In this document: positions 48,727 through 59,640 of the stretch, piece after piece
Layout of the letters: each line of letters begins with the position of its first letter
How positions within the stretch are numbered: the first letter of the stretch is position 1
Origin: Mesostigma viride
Taxonomy: Eukaryota > Streptophyta > Mesostigmatophyceae > Mesostigmatales > Mesostigmataceae
Assembly: GCA_009746045.1 (NCBI GenBank)
Contig: RPFO01000089.1
Coordinates: forward strand, 236,043-300,042
Length of the DNA: 64,000 bases
Direction of reading: 5' to 3'
The notes under the pieces: model-generated
The model's database searches: none
What the model saw: the letters and a program-made list of their open reading frames with translations, nothing else
Told to the model about the DNA's origin: nothing
Program-made: the position numbers and the translations under genes

Positions 48727-51083
48727 AGGATCTGCCGAACGCCTCCTCCACCGGCCCCTCAGGCTGGCGCTACGAGCACCTCTCCGTGATGGCGGGCCAT
48801 GGCGGGGCGACCGCACTCTTTGAGGCTGCCGCCGACTTGGCCGCGGGGTCCCTGGCCCCCGCGGCGCGCCCTTGGCTGGCTGGGGCACGCCTCATTGCCC
48901 TCCTGAAAGACGACGTCCCCCCGCCTGCTGGCCGCGTTCGTCCCATTGCTTGCGGCGAGGTCCTACGCAAGCTGGTGAGTAAGGTCATTTGTCGCCAAAA
49001 GGCCCCCGAGTTTCGCGCCTACTTCTGCCCCAACCGGAGTGATACTGAGGAGTCCGTCGCGGCCCAGCTTGGCGTCGCCACCAAAGGGGGCAGCGACATC
49101 ATCGTGCACACAGTTCAGGCCTACCTCGAGACGCATCCGACCCATGTGGCGCTGAAGGTGGATTGCCACAATGCGTTCAATGCTGTCACCAAGGCTAGCA
49201 TCTTTGAGGCCGTCGGCGAGGCGTTCCCTGACCTTCTTGCGTGGACAGCAGCCTGCTACGGCGAACCCACTCAACTCTCCTTCCTCATGGAGGATGGGAC
49301 GTTCGCCGACATCGCTTCCCGCACGGGAACCCAGCAAGGTGACCCCCTCGGCCCCTTTTACCTGTCTGCCCCGCTGCACAAGGCTCTCCAAGGTGTCCAC
49401 GCTGCGCACCCGGATGTCGTGCTCCTCGCCTACATGGACGATATCCATGCCCTTGGCCCGGCCGACGCTGTGGTTGCCGCCCTGGCTGCCCTTGAAGTGG
49501 CCATGGCGGCCATCAACCTTCGGCTCACCCTCCCCAAGTGTGCAGTCTTTTCGCCCCAGGGGGACTGCTCTGGCTTCCCCGCGGCTATCCCGGGGGCATT
49601 GGCGCGGGCGCGTGGTTTCTCGTGCCTGGGCGTCCCTGTGGGTGACCCTGACTACGTCGAAGAGGAGCTCCGGGCCACCGTGGAACAGCGCACCCATGTC
49701 CTTGAGACTTGGGCGCGCCTCAAGGACCCCCAGACCAAAGGGCTCCTCCTGTGGTTTTGCGCCCACCCGCGGGTGGTTCACTGGCTCCGTGGCGCTCCCC
49801 CCCACTTGGTGCGGCTTGCCGCGGAAGGCCATGACGAGCGCATTCAGGCCGCCTTGCAGGTGCTCCTCCCCGGCCCTAGCCTGCCAGCTCACTCCATGCG
49901 CTTGGCCACCCTCCCCTGCCGCATGGGCGGGTGTGGGCTCACCCGCGCCGCCCGCCTCGCCCCCGCCGCCTTCCTTGGCTCTGTTGCTCAGGCCTGGGCG
50001 GAGATCCGCCGGTTGGTCCCCAGCGCCGTCAGCGCCATTCCCGACTTGGTCACCCCATCCCCCTTCCCCTTTGTGCAGGCTGTGCAGGATTCTTACCTCG
50101 GGATCCAGCAGGCTTGCGACCTCGTCCGCCCCGCTCAGGCCGTCCACCGTCGCCTGCCCCGGGGCACGCCCGGCGTGTCCACTGTCGTCAGTCCTAGTGT
50201 CTTCCCTGCCTGCGTTCATGAAAAACAACAAAAGACCTACGCGGGTATACTACACTGTGCCGACTGGATGGGTCTGCATGCGAGCTTGAACGATCAGGGG
50301 AAGGCTTGGCTTCACTCCGTTTCCCTTGAGGGGAGCGTGGGGTCCGCATTCCTGCGCGCCCTCCCCATGAGCCCTTTGTTCACACTGGTTCCGGCCCTTT
50401 ACGCCATCGCTCTCCGCCACCAGCTCTTTGCCCCGCAACCTCTCATCACGGCGGGTGCGTCCTGCGGCAGCTGCGGGCTTGCTCTGGATACTACTGGGAC
50501 GCACTACATCGCGTGCATGGGTGGCCAGCAGAACCAGAACTGGTTCCTCTATCTCCATACCGCTCTCCTCCGGGTGGTGTGTGCCATGGTTCGGTCGGTC
50601 TTTCCCCACTCCACCATTAAGTGCGAGGACGCGGATGGGGCCGCCCTCTACTCACCCAACCACCGCCCCGACATTACCGTGCTTGACTACGACGGGCAGG
50701 GTTGCCACCTGCTCATCGATGTCTCCGTGGCTCGGCCGCTTTCCGGTCGCCACATCCTCCGGGCGGCTGTGGATGCCGGCGCTGCTGCCGCTGTGGCTGA
50801 GCGCGACAAGTTTGCCTCCTACGGCAATGTGGGGCCCCACCGGGTCATCCCCTTTGTCCTTGAGGAGTTCGGGGCCATGGGCCCCAAGACAGCGGAGTTT
50901 TTCCACGAGTGCTGCCAGCGCCGTGAAGACCGCCTCGACCTCGAGGGTCAGACCGCCCCGTGGTCGGCCCGCACGTGGTCCTCGTATTGGCGGCAGCGTC
51001 TGTCACTCGCCCTCACTCGCACCGTGGCTGATGTGTTATTCCGCCGCACCCGGGCCGACTTTGTCGCGACCCACGCGGTCTAG
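48720..51083 (+). CDS. LINE-B RT and restriction-like endonuclease
   Basis: The frame of 787 residues has motif A KVDCHNAFNA (Asp148), motif B GTQQGDPLGP and motif C YMDD (238-241). The CX2C...HX4C knuckle CGSCGLALDTTGTHYIAC lies near 580-597. The endonuclease motifs RPDITVLD (about 648) and LLIDVSVARP (about 665) follow. In R2-type LINEs the endonuclease nicks the target and the RT copies RNA from the nick. The knuckle is complete here, unlike LINE-A2. It ends at TAG 51081-51083. Confidence 0.88.
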   Translation: MLKDLPNASSTGPSGWRYEHLSVMAGHGGATALFEAAADLAAGSLAPAARPWLAGARLIALLKDDVPPPAGRVRPIACGEVLRKLVSKVICRQKAPEFRAYFCPNRSDTEESVAAQLGVATKGGSDIIVHTVQAYLETHPTHVALKVDCHNAFNAVTKASIFEAVGEAFPDLLAWTAACYGEPTQLSFLMEDGTFADIASRTGTQQGDPLGPFYLSAPLHKALQGVHAAHPDVVLLAYMDDIHALGPADAVVAALAALEVAMAAINLRLTLPKCAVFSPQGDCSGFPAAIPGALARARGFSCLGVPVGDPDYVEEELRATVEQRTHVLETWARLKDPQTKGLLLWFCAHPRVVHWLRGAPPHLVRLAAEGHDERIQAALQVLLPGPSLPAHSMRLATLPCRMGGCGLTRAARLAPAAFLGSVAQAWAEIRRLVPSAVSAIPDLVTPSPFPFVQAVQDSYLGIQQACDLVRPAQAVHRRLPRGTPGVSTVVSPSVFPACVHEKQQKTYAGILHCADWMGLHASLNDQGKAWLHSVSLEGSVGSAFLRALPMSPLFTLVPALYAIALRHQLFAPQPLITAGASCGSCGLALDTTGTHYIACMGGQQNQNWFLYLHTALLRVVCAMVRSVFPHSTIKCEDADGAALYSPNHRPDITVLDYDGQGCHLLIDVSVARPLSGRHILRAAVDAGAAAAVAERDKFASYGNVGPHRVIPFVLEEFGAMGPKTAEFFHECCQRREDRLDLEGQTAPWSARTWSSYWRQRLSLALTRTVADVLFRRTRADFVATHAV

Positions 51084-51305
51084 ATTCCTTCCAGGCCTGC
51101 ATGGTGGGCCGGCAGCGCTGTTGCTGCGTGTAGTTTTGTGATGTATAGTTAGTTGTACCTTGTGCCGCTGGCGTGATCCTTGGATGTCTGTGTCAGATTA
51201 CTATTAATTTCTTCAGGGTTATTCTCCCAGTCATCGGTTTTTTCCTTATGTTGCATGCCTATCTCACCTCCGTAATCTATCATTCTCAATGAATATATGT
51301 AAGGT

Positions 51306-52084
51306 AGCCTCTTGTTCCGGCCGGGCGGCCTTGTGGTAGCTGTGGGCAGCCGCTGGATCCCACGGGGACTCACTACCTTGCCTGCATGGGGGGCCAACAG
51401 AATCAGAATTGGTATTTGTATTTGCACACTGTCCTCCTGACGGTGGTGCTCGCCATGATTCGGTCGGTTTTCCCCCACGCGAACATCCGGTCCGAGGATG
51501 CGGATGGCGCTGCCTTCTATTCCCCCAACCACCGGCCTGACATCGTGGTGCTGGACTTTGAGGGGGGTGGCCGGCATCTGCTTATCGACGTTTCGGTGGC
51601 GCGGCCCTTGGCTCTTAGCCACGTGGCTGGGGCCTCCCTCACGGCAGGTTACACGGCGGACCGGGCGGAGCGGGCCAAGCTCCTGGCCTACGGCGACGTC
51701 GGGCACCATCGTGTGGTGCCCTTTGTCCTGGAGGAGTTTGGGGCCATGGGGCCCCTGACCTCCGCCTTCTTCAAGGAGTGTTGCCGGCTCCGGGAGGACC
51801 GGCTGGACCTGGAGGGCCAGCGGGCCCCATGGTCGGCGCGGACCTGGACGTCATATTGGCGTCAGCGCTTGTCGGTGGCGCTGACTCGGGCCATGGCTGA
51901 CATCATGCTCCGCCGTACGCGGGCTGATTTTGCGGTGCAGCAGGGCTATTAGGTTCCTCCCGTTAGGAGTTTCCATTGGTCTTATCGTAGTATAGAGATT
52001 TGACATGGCTCTGTATAGAGGTTTATAGCTGGGCGTTTGCTTTGGTTTGAGTGATTTCACTCTGCTGTAAGTAATTATATTATT
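51306..52084 (+). mobile_element. LINE-A4, 5'-truncated R2-type LINE
   Basis: 779 bp beginning AGCCTCTTGTTCCGG. It is flanked by AATATATGTAAGGT (51292-51305 and 52085-52098). It is inserted exactly at the right-hand target duplication of LINE-B, so the same site was used twice. The coding part (51386-51952) keeps RPDIVVLD and LLIDVSVARP and ends with the same residues as LINE-A1 to A3. Confidence 0.92.
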
Positions 52085-52098
52085 AATATATGTAAGGT

Positions 52099-52424
52099 TG
52101 TGATATACCAACCCGAAGGGCAACTCATGGACATGCTTGGCCCTCAATCAAGGACAGCCATTGGATATGGGTGGGTTGGATGGCATCTGGTTTGCAAAAT
52201 TGTGAGGTTACAGCCGATGCATCGGCAGTATTTCTGCCCATATAGGGGTTAACCCATAGTCCGCTGACCCATTTTGGGCATTTTCATACCCCCAAAAATG
52301 AAAAAAATCATAACTCACAGGCCACAACTCCAAATACCCTCAACCAAGATGCCAAACATATCTACGCTTTAAGAATATGCAATAAGAATAGGGCTTTCAG
52401 AATATGCAATAATATCATGGGTTT
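52099..52424. other. No gene seen
   Basis: AT-rich. TTACAGCCGATGCATCGGC near 52205 resembles TTACAGCCGACACGTCGGC near 36130, a short dispersed palindrome-like motif. Confidence 0.35.
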
Positions 52425-52436
52425 ATCAAAGCATTT

Positions 52437-52453
52437 TAATTAATTAATTAATT
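52437..52453 (+). mobile_element. Tail-only retroposed insertion, (TTAA)n
   Basis: Only TAATTAATTAATTAATT is inserted, between 12-bp direct repeats ATCAAAGCATTT (52425-52436 and 52454-52465). The tail matches that of the SINE-like family 20 bp downstream. Confidence 0.65.
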
Positions 52454-52473
52454 ATCAAAGCATTTGGATGGCA

Positions 52474-52605
52474 CACCCCTGTAACTAGGACCTAGATAGC
52501 TTATACCATCCATTCCATCCCATGTTCCCCTCCCACTGAGGACTTATGCTCACGTGACGCAGTCACGTGTCTATTAATTAATTAATTAATTAATTAATTA
52601 ATTAA
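52474..52605 (+). mobile_element. SINE-like element, copy 3
   Basis: 132 bp flanked by TTGGATGGCA (52464-52473 and 52606-52615). It starts CACCCCTGTAACTAGG, carries CACGTGACGCAGTCACGTG and has the longest ATTA tail of the three. About 95 percent identical to copy 2. Confidence 0.88.
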
Positions 52606-52615
52606 TTGGATGGCA

Positions 52616-54413
52616 GCGCCAGTCAAAGTTGGCCAAAAGACGATCTTTTTTCCCCAAGAAAAAGTGTACCTACCCCTAACTTCCCAGGGAGGGAAGGGAA
52701 CCTCAATACCAACATTGGACAACTTAGTTGGATAGTCCAATGGTGGTTTCCTTGGGTCAGACCACCCGGATAACCCATTAGACCAATAAAACGTGCTCGT
52801 ATATGTGTGTGGGTTACGCGCGCGTAAACAGCCATCCATGACATGCAATACAAGAATGCATTATAGCAGGCTATAAAAGACTGCCAAAGGTGCTGGAATA
52901 CAAACATGCTGCATACCTGCACTAACGGAATGATGTGCTCCAAAGAAATGCCATAAACTGGGCACTTTCAGGGCTAATACCATTCTCTACAGCAGACATG
53001 GAAGCTTGCTAAACAGTGCACTAATAAGCTCGTGAAACATAACGCATGGAAGACATATTCCGCTGCAAACAACACGCAAACCCGTTGTCGTACATGGCTC
53101 GCTCATGTCCCGCACGGACTCCCCTGGCCGGGACCCTCATATCTCACACATACCGCTGCTCTACAGGCAAAGGCCCCCATAGCCTCATCCTGCATTATCC
53201 TCCATGATTACCAGATTGATGTTCCGTTCAAAGATGACCTATAAACGCGTCCGCATTCCCAGCTAACGCTGCAGCGGACATCCCGTACCAAATCTGGATG
53301 CTTGGGCTGGCGCAGACTGCCCGGCCATAGGGAGAAAATCGACATATGATAAGCGATGACTCATCTAGCACTGAAGAACAAGAAAGCACTATTTTCCTAC
53401 CTGTATTTTCCCAATCCTATAAATCTGGCCATGCCTAACCTACGAAAATCACGCATCGACATTCTGAGCAACATTCTGAACCGTTTCTGGCCGCAAGACG
53501 CAAAATTTCCATGATAACGGCACGTTGGCAGCCATATCTCGTTACGCGCGCGCGCGAGCGAAAATTTCCCGCCAAAGTCACGTGATACTGTCGTAAAGCA
53601 CGTTGTAATTAAATTACCAGGCTATGGCGAATATTACCCCCAAACCTATGCATCACCTTCGTCCCTAAGTGTTCCCGGACCCACCAGACAACTTGCATCC
53701 GTCACGGGTGGCGCGGCGCTTGCGGCGCGGCGCGAATTACGACCGTTGGTCAAACTACCCGAAATTTCGGGTGGTTTACGGACTAAGGGTTAAGTGATCC
53801 TTGTTCGACACATCGGTGAAAATCTAAGTCTGACTCTTAGGCCGTCCAAATTGAAATTGAAAATGAAATTGAAATTGAATTCGGTCCAGTCGGTGAAAAA
53901 GTGGCTTATTAAATGGTTTAGTAATTTAGTTTACTTTTGATTGCTTGCCTTGACAATGTAAGTTATTTCTAGTCTTGCCTTGGCTTGTGCACATGAGTTC
54001 CCTGCAGTCCCACACCACAGCACTGGTGCGTCCAGGCAGATCAGCCAGCCTTCCTCCATGTTGGCACAGCCCTGCATGCCCCCCCCCCAGCCCATGGCCA
54101 GACAAGGAAACAGAGGTCAAGCAGCCCAGCAGGAGTAATAGAGATAAGGGAACATGCAAAAACCATGGCAATGTGTGGGGCCCAACCATTTGAAACGCAT
54201 CAAACCAGCCATAGCGAGACCCTACTGAGATGGCTGCCGTGCACTGGCTGAAAAAAAAGGTAAGGTTCATAGCACATTAAATTAAATTATAACATGCCTC
54301 CGCTGGGAGATCATGTAGCACATATTCCAGGTTGGATGGGTGGAGTGGAGGAAGCCGCATAATCGAACTAACCTAACTCTAAGCTATATCTAGTCTAGAA
54401 AAGCCTATCTACG
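52616..54413. other. No gene seen; one short dispersed repeat
   Basis: 53790-53900 matches the region around the hexanucleotide array at 35500-35560 (TTCGACACAT, GTGAAAATC, then GAAATTGAAATTG). The rest shows no coding signal; ORFs are short and on both strands. Confidence 0.4.
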
Positions 54414-55416
54414 CTACTCATCAAAACGGCTCCGCCTCTTGGGGGGAGGCGGCTTGCCCACAGGGGCTGGCGTGTGGGCCTTGACAATCTTCTGCCACCG
54501 CTTCTTGTCCTGCATGGCAGTCCAGAGAAGGGAGAGAGAGGGGATGCGGTACTCAAACTGGGCTGGGACCACTAGGTCGTCCAGCAACATCTGGGTATAG
54601 GTCATGACATGTTTCCCTACCCTTTTAGGAATGTTCTTGGGGCCAGGCCAGGTCAAAATATGCCGCCCTGGTTGGCCGAGCCGCTGGGGACCGGCCAGAC
54701 CAAGGGCGGTGTCGACCTTGCTGGTGCGAGCAAGACACATGACTGTGTCGTGTGAGCATAAATGCGTGGTGGCATCAAAATGACAATCTTGGACAGGTCG
54801 CGTTTGCTAATCCAGGGCAGGGTAGGGCAGCAGCGGCACTCGTGGAGCTTCCCCCAAGCCAGGCCGATCCAGGAACTATCAGTAGGATAGAACCCAAGGC
54901 CGTAAAAACTGCCTCCCCCCCCCCACAGCCCCTCATGCTGGCTAGAAGTTCCCTATCCTCCATCCTTGGGAACCCCAACCACTTGGCAGCAAAGGAGCCA
55001 GAGCAGAAAGGGCCTCAGGAATGAGCGTGCAATACAAGCTATGCTGGCATCCGGATAGCTGTGGACGCACAACAGAGTGGGGCATTGATGCATACTGCCA
55101 CACCCTCCTCTTGTACTACACAGCGCTGCCAGCCATGGATGGCACCACATGCCATGATGCCATGTAGTGGCGACTTTTCTTCACTAGCCACGTGCTGATG
55201 CGCCAAAGGACCTAATGTGTTAAGGATGGGAAAAGCAACAAGGTCGCGGCTCTGTGCCCTACTTGGGAGAACTGTGTAGCAAGGACGCAGGGTTGTGGCA
55301 TCCTTTCCAGGCAAGCAGATGGCGATTGTAGCATGCGTAAAAGTACAGGGCATTTCCGGCATACCACCCCCCTCATGCAACACCAGTGCATGCGCGAGCC
55401 GCTGCGTGCATAGCAA
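54414..55416 (-). pseudogene. Relic of an APE-type LINE ORF2
   Basis: The upstream frame (55416-55039) has PEMPCTFTHATIAICLPGKD, similar to the RT N-terminal stretch where LINEs read roughly LPxxW..A.I..L.KPGKD. The downstream frame (54740-54414) has HILTWPGPKNIPKRVGKH and DKKRWQKIVKAHTP, matching the LINE-C C-terminal tail. The RT core between them is degenerate or deleted. It lies downstream of the last visible host exon. Confidence 0.5.
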
Positions 55417-55754
55417 ACAGTACCCAGAAGAGGCCCGTGGGATCCATTAATATACTCGTAGACTAATAGCTAGACTGCGACATGTGAGCATTAATCCCTG
55501 TGGTATGCCCAGTGGAAATGGCATGTCACTGCCACCAGATTTACCATCCTTGACACATTCGGCCCACCATTCAAAGCTCCTGTCCGTAGGTGGTATGACA
55601 ACTTGACATTGGCTACAAGCACACACAATTGTTCCGATGAGCATGCTTTTTTGAACCTACGGAGGCCAAACACACAGCTGTTGCGCCTACTGTTGCAGCA
55701 CGAATGCTTCAAGTTCATGGAACGCGCGATTCAGTGACGCCTCATGCAGCATAC

Positions 55755-55891
55755 CTCATGGAGTGAGTGCGCGGGTTGATGACCTTGGATGCGAACAGGC
55801 CGCCTCCCCCCTCGGCCTCTGTGTCTCGCACGCGGTGGTCGGCAGCTTCTGTCAGACGCAGCAGCCGGTGAGGGTCCCTGGGCACCTCCAC
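55755..55891 (-). CDS. CCDC148-like gene, exon e (last visible)
   Basis: 137 bp, acceptor ...CCCAG before GTGGAGGTGCCC, donor GTATGC after CATGAG. It leaves the coiled coil (PRDPHRLLRLTEAADHRVRD) and ends in SKVINPRTHSMR with two bases of a split codon. The following exon was not found and may lie past the LINE relic. Confidence 0.65.
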
Positions 55892-56400
55892 CTGGGATCC
55901 AACAGTATCAAGCCATGGGCGCCAAGTTACTACATTTGCACTTTCCCTTTCATGCCTGCCAGGGCAATAGCATCACGCTCGACACAGCATATCCATGAGA
56001 CACAGCGTATGAGTGTATTCTATCAAAGTATACTCCATATTGAGTATAGTTCAAGGTGCCGTAGAGTGGCCGTCAACCAGGGTGCCCTAGATAGATAGCA
56101 GCTTCTTAGAGTGTGCATAAAGCTGATAGCAATTCGTTGTACAGTGGCGGAGTGCGCAACACCTTTGTTCATCCGCACCGCCAAATAATATCTGCAATCG
56201 CTTGTGGTCCATCAGGCATAATAAGATGCGTAGTTTATCTGCGGCCACTGGATAGTAAGTCCCAGCTGGTGCATCGATGTCACGCCCAGACAGCAGGTCG
56301 ATCAGACCTAAATGTTCTTATGCCAACATGTTGCGGAGTGGCTCGGACAGTGGTTCATCACGATGAAATATAGGCACCTACACCTCGTAGAGACATAGGT

Positions 56401-56707
<307 letters not shown>

Positions 56708-56847
56708 GGGTGGGTGAGTTGGTGGTTGGGTATGGGTGGTTGGGTGAATGAGTGGGTGTACGTGTCGGTGTGGGTGTGGGTTGGTGTGGTCACTATAATA
56801 TGGTATACTATAGTATAGTGTGTCTGTGTGCGTGCCAGCGGGCGCAC

Positions 56848-56943
56848 CTTCTTGACGGCACGCTCCAGCCGGTCCAGCCGCTCCCTCTCGGCCGCTTTCC
56901 GTTCACGTTCGCGTGCCTCCTTCTGCTCCAGCAGCTCCATGTC
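56848..56943 (-). CDS. CCDC148-like gene, exon d
   Basis: 96 bp, phase 0, acceptor CCCTAG and donor GTGCGC. It encodes DMELLEQKEARERERKAAER and then ERLDRLERAVKK, a charged coiled coil. Confidence 0.7.
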
Positions 56944-57477
56944 CTAGGGCATGCGCAAGTTCAATAAAATAATAAAGATCAGTGTGGTGAGAAGGGGGGT
57001 CGAGGACAGCGCAACAAGGCAAAACCCTCACGCTCCGTGTCCTGGGGCATGATCACATGCACAGTAGGAGCATCGTAGAGTGGAAATGGGAGCGCAAAAA
57101 AGTGCAACAGGGCCAAGCCCAGCAGCTCCACATCCTGGACGTCTGCAAGCATTATAGTGAAGGAGCCACAGGGTAAGCCTTGAATTGGGACATGTCAAGT
57201 GCATTGGAGTGCATATATGCAGTTTAATGAAAGCGGGACCAAAGGACAGTGCCAGGAGGCATAATCCAGCAGCTCCATGTTTTACCCACCCCCGTGCAAC
57301 CATGGACTGCACCTAAGGGATACCATCAGCACAGGTCACATGGCGTGATGGAAAGATAGGACAACTCAATGCCCTGGAAACCAAGTGCAGGATGAAAGGT
57401 CATCATGTCGAGTGCGACATAGCAGTATTTGATTAGGCTGAATGAGGGAAACCCAAAGGATCAACTTACCCAGGTTG
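56944..57477. other. Intron sequence, no further exon seen
   Basis: Three loosely repeated segments carry an exon-like acceptor edge (CAGCAGCTCCA near 56932, 57120 and 57270). They look like decayed duplications of the exon d start with intron. Confidence 0.45.
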
Positions 57478-58100
57478 CCCCCTCCCCTTCACTCTATCCT
57501 CTCCCCTCCCTCCCCTCCCCTCCTCCCCCTCCTTCCCCTGCTCCCCCTCCTCCCCCTGCTCCCCCTCCTACCCCTGCTCCCCCTGCTCCCCCTCCTCCCC
57601 TTCCTCCCCCTTTCCCCCCTTTCCCCCCCCCCCCCTCCCCCCCCTCCCCCCCCTCCCCCCCCTCCCCCCCCTCCCCCCCCCCCCCCCTCCCCCCCTCCCC
57701 CCCCCCTCCCCCCCCCTCCCCCCCTCCCCCCCCCCCCCTCCCCCCCCCTCCCCCCTCCCCCTCCCCCCCCTCCCCCCTCCCCCCCTCCCCCTCCCCCGCC
57801 TCCTCCCCTCCTCCCCTCCTCCCCTCCTCCCCTCCTTCCCTCCTTCCCCTCCTTCCCTCCTTCCCTCCTTCCCCTCCTTCCCCTCCTTCCCCTCCTTCCC
57901 TCCTTCCCCTCCTTCCCTCCTTCCCTCCTTCCCCTCCTTCCCCTCCTTCCCCTCCTTCCCCTCCTTCCCCTCCTTCCCCTCCTTCCCCTCCTTCCCTCCT
58001 TCCCCTCCTTCCCCTCCTTCCCCTCCTTCCCCTCCTTCCCCTCCTTCCCCTCCCCTCTTTGTCCTCCCCTTCTTGGCCACCCCCCCTGTCCCCTCCCCTC
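57478..58100 (-). repeat. 600-bp homopurine tract in the sense strand of an intron
   Basis: On the plus strand nearly pure C/T, first CCCCTCC-rich then CCCTCCTTCC-rich; the gene's sense strand is G/A. Proline- or glycine-rich ORFs here are compositional artefacts. Confidence 0.95.
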
Positions 58101-58145
58101 TCAGTAAAGTTTTCTAAATTGCAAAGATCAAATCCTCCCCCCCAC

Positions 58146-58292
58146 CTTCTCCCTGCGCTTGGCAAGCTCCTTGCGAAGAGCTGCCTGCTCCCTCCGCTTC
58201 TGCTCCGCCGCCTCTTCTTGCGCTGCCTGGTGCACCGCCGCCGCCTGCTGCCGTGCCCACTGCAGGTGCGCCAGCGCCAGCTTGGCCTCCTC
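58146..58292 (-). CDS. CCDC148-like gene, exon c
   Basis: 147 bp, phase 0, acceptor CCCCAG and donor GTGGGG. It encodes EEAKLALAHLQWARQQAAAV, then AAQEEAAEQKRREQAALRKE, ending LAKRREK: an Ala/Gln-rich coiled coil. Confidence 0.7.
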
Positions 58293-58376
58293 CTGGGGAT
58301 GTGACACAAATGGACACGACAGGTTGGGACAGGTGAGGGAGACAGACACGCACACACACATACACTCACAAAGGGT

Positions 58377-58628
<252 letters not shown>

Positions 58629-59040
58629 GGATGGATGGGTAGCAGGGGAAGACTGGCAACAGGGGGCCCTGACCAGGCAAGCCGGTGAGAAGGGTATCAA
58701 TAGGTCGGCCGAAGGGATCTGCGTGTGGGTCATGCACGTAAGCATCTCCCTGTTGCGACAGATGCGCTTTCCCAGGCTCCAAAAATGCCGCTTACCCTCT
58801 ACTGAGTAAATGCAGCTGATTGCCAGGGAAGGTCCTACTCAGGTCCTCTACCGGATGGTGACAATGACAGTGTATGTACGCTGCGGCGTGAGCAAGCGCG
58901 GGCGTATGGCCCAGCAAGCACAGTGCACCTGCCACTGGCAGGAAAGCAAGCAGTGGTGCCGGATGGCAGGCAAGCACGGTGCACCTGTCTCTGGCAGGCA
59001 AGCAAACTGTAGTGCCGGATGCCAGGTGAACCATCCGCAC

Positions 59041-59139
59041 CTGCCTCTGGCGCCGCTCTGCCACCGCCCACTCCTGCTGCTGGCGTAGGCGTTCCGCCTC
59101 CTCCTGCAGCTGCTTCTCACGCTCCGCCTGCTTCAGCTC
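59041..59139 (-). CDS. CCDC148-like gene, exon b
   Basis: 99 bp, phase 0, acceptor TCCCAG and donor GTGCGG. It encodes ELKQAEREKQLQEEAERLRQ followed by QQEWAVAERRQRQ. Fragments of its acceptor edge are repeated upstream (59192-59380). Confidence 0.7.
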
Positions 59140-59640
59140 CTGGGAAACAGCAACTCAGATCATAGCAGGAAATATAGTGTATATGTATGTCGATCCGCCT
59201 GCTTCAGCTCCTGGGGAACGACGGTTGAGATTTAAGCAGGAATTAAGGTGAATATGTCAATCCGCCAGCTGCAGCTCCTATACCAATTCAAGACAAACAT
59301 GACATAAAGGCAAGGATTGCATATATTAATTATCCATCGCTGCTTCCTGTGCTCCAAGTGTTTCAGCTTCTGGGGTATACCGATGAAGACGATGATTATA
59401 TAAACATGACAAAGAAATAGTAGTATGCAAACATCAGTATAATAGGCAGAAGACGATGATTATATAAACACCACAAAGAAATATGCAAACATCAGTATAC
59501 TAGGCATCAATCGGACAGGTACTAAGGAATCCTACCCTCGGGGTAGCCTCGCAAAGCCTTGGACAGGCACTGATAGGCTTCACTTTCCACTTACTGACCT
59601 TGCTCTTCTGCCCCAGGTATTGGACATGGTCAGGGTTTAA
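59140..59640. repeat. Intron with decayed duplications of exon edges
   Basis: CGCCTGCTTCAGCTCCTGG at exon b recurs near 59192, and more weakly near 59262 and 59345, with about 70-80 bp spacing. Near 59590-59625 a segment resembles the 3' edge of exon a (GCAGAAGAGCAAGGTCAG on the minus strand). Confidence 0.55.

Larger units (their letters stand above)
47674..51292 (+). mobile_element. LINE-B, near full-length R2-type LINE
   Basis: About 3.6 kb, flanked by ATATATGTAAG (47663-47673 and 51293-51303). It is collinear with LINE-A at the protein level but clearly diverged, with a different 3' UTR. It encodes zinc fingers, RT and restriction-like endonuclease with a single frameshift. It is the best copy for studying this family. 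Confidence 0.9.

Noticed and set aside
57429-58304. 291-codon proline-rich ORF and its glycine/glutamate-rich antisense
   Set aside because: Produced by the C/T-only tract; it overlaps a real exon on the other strand.
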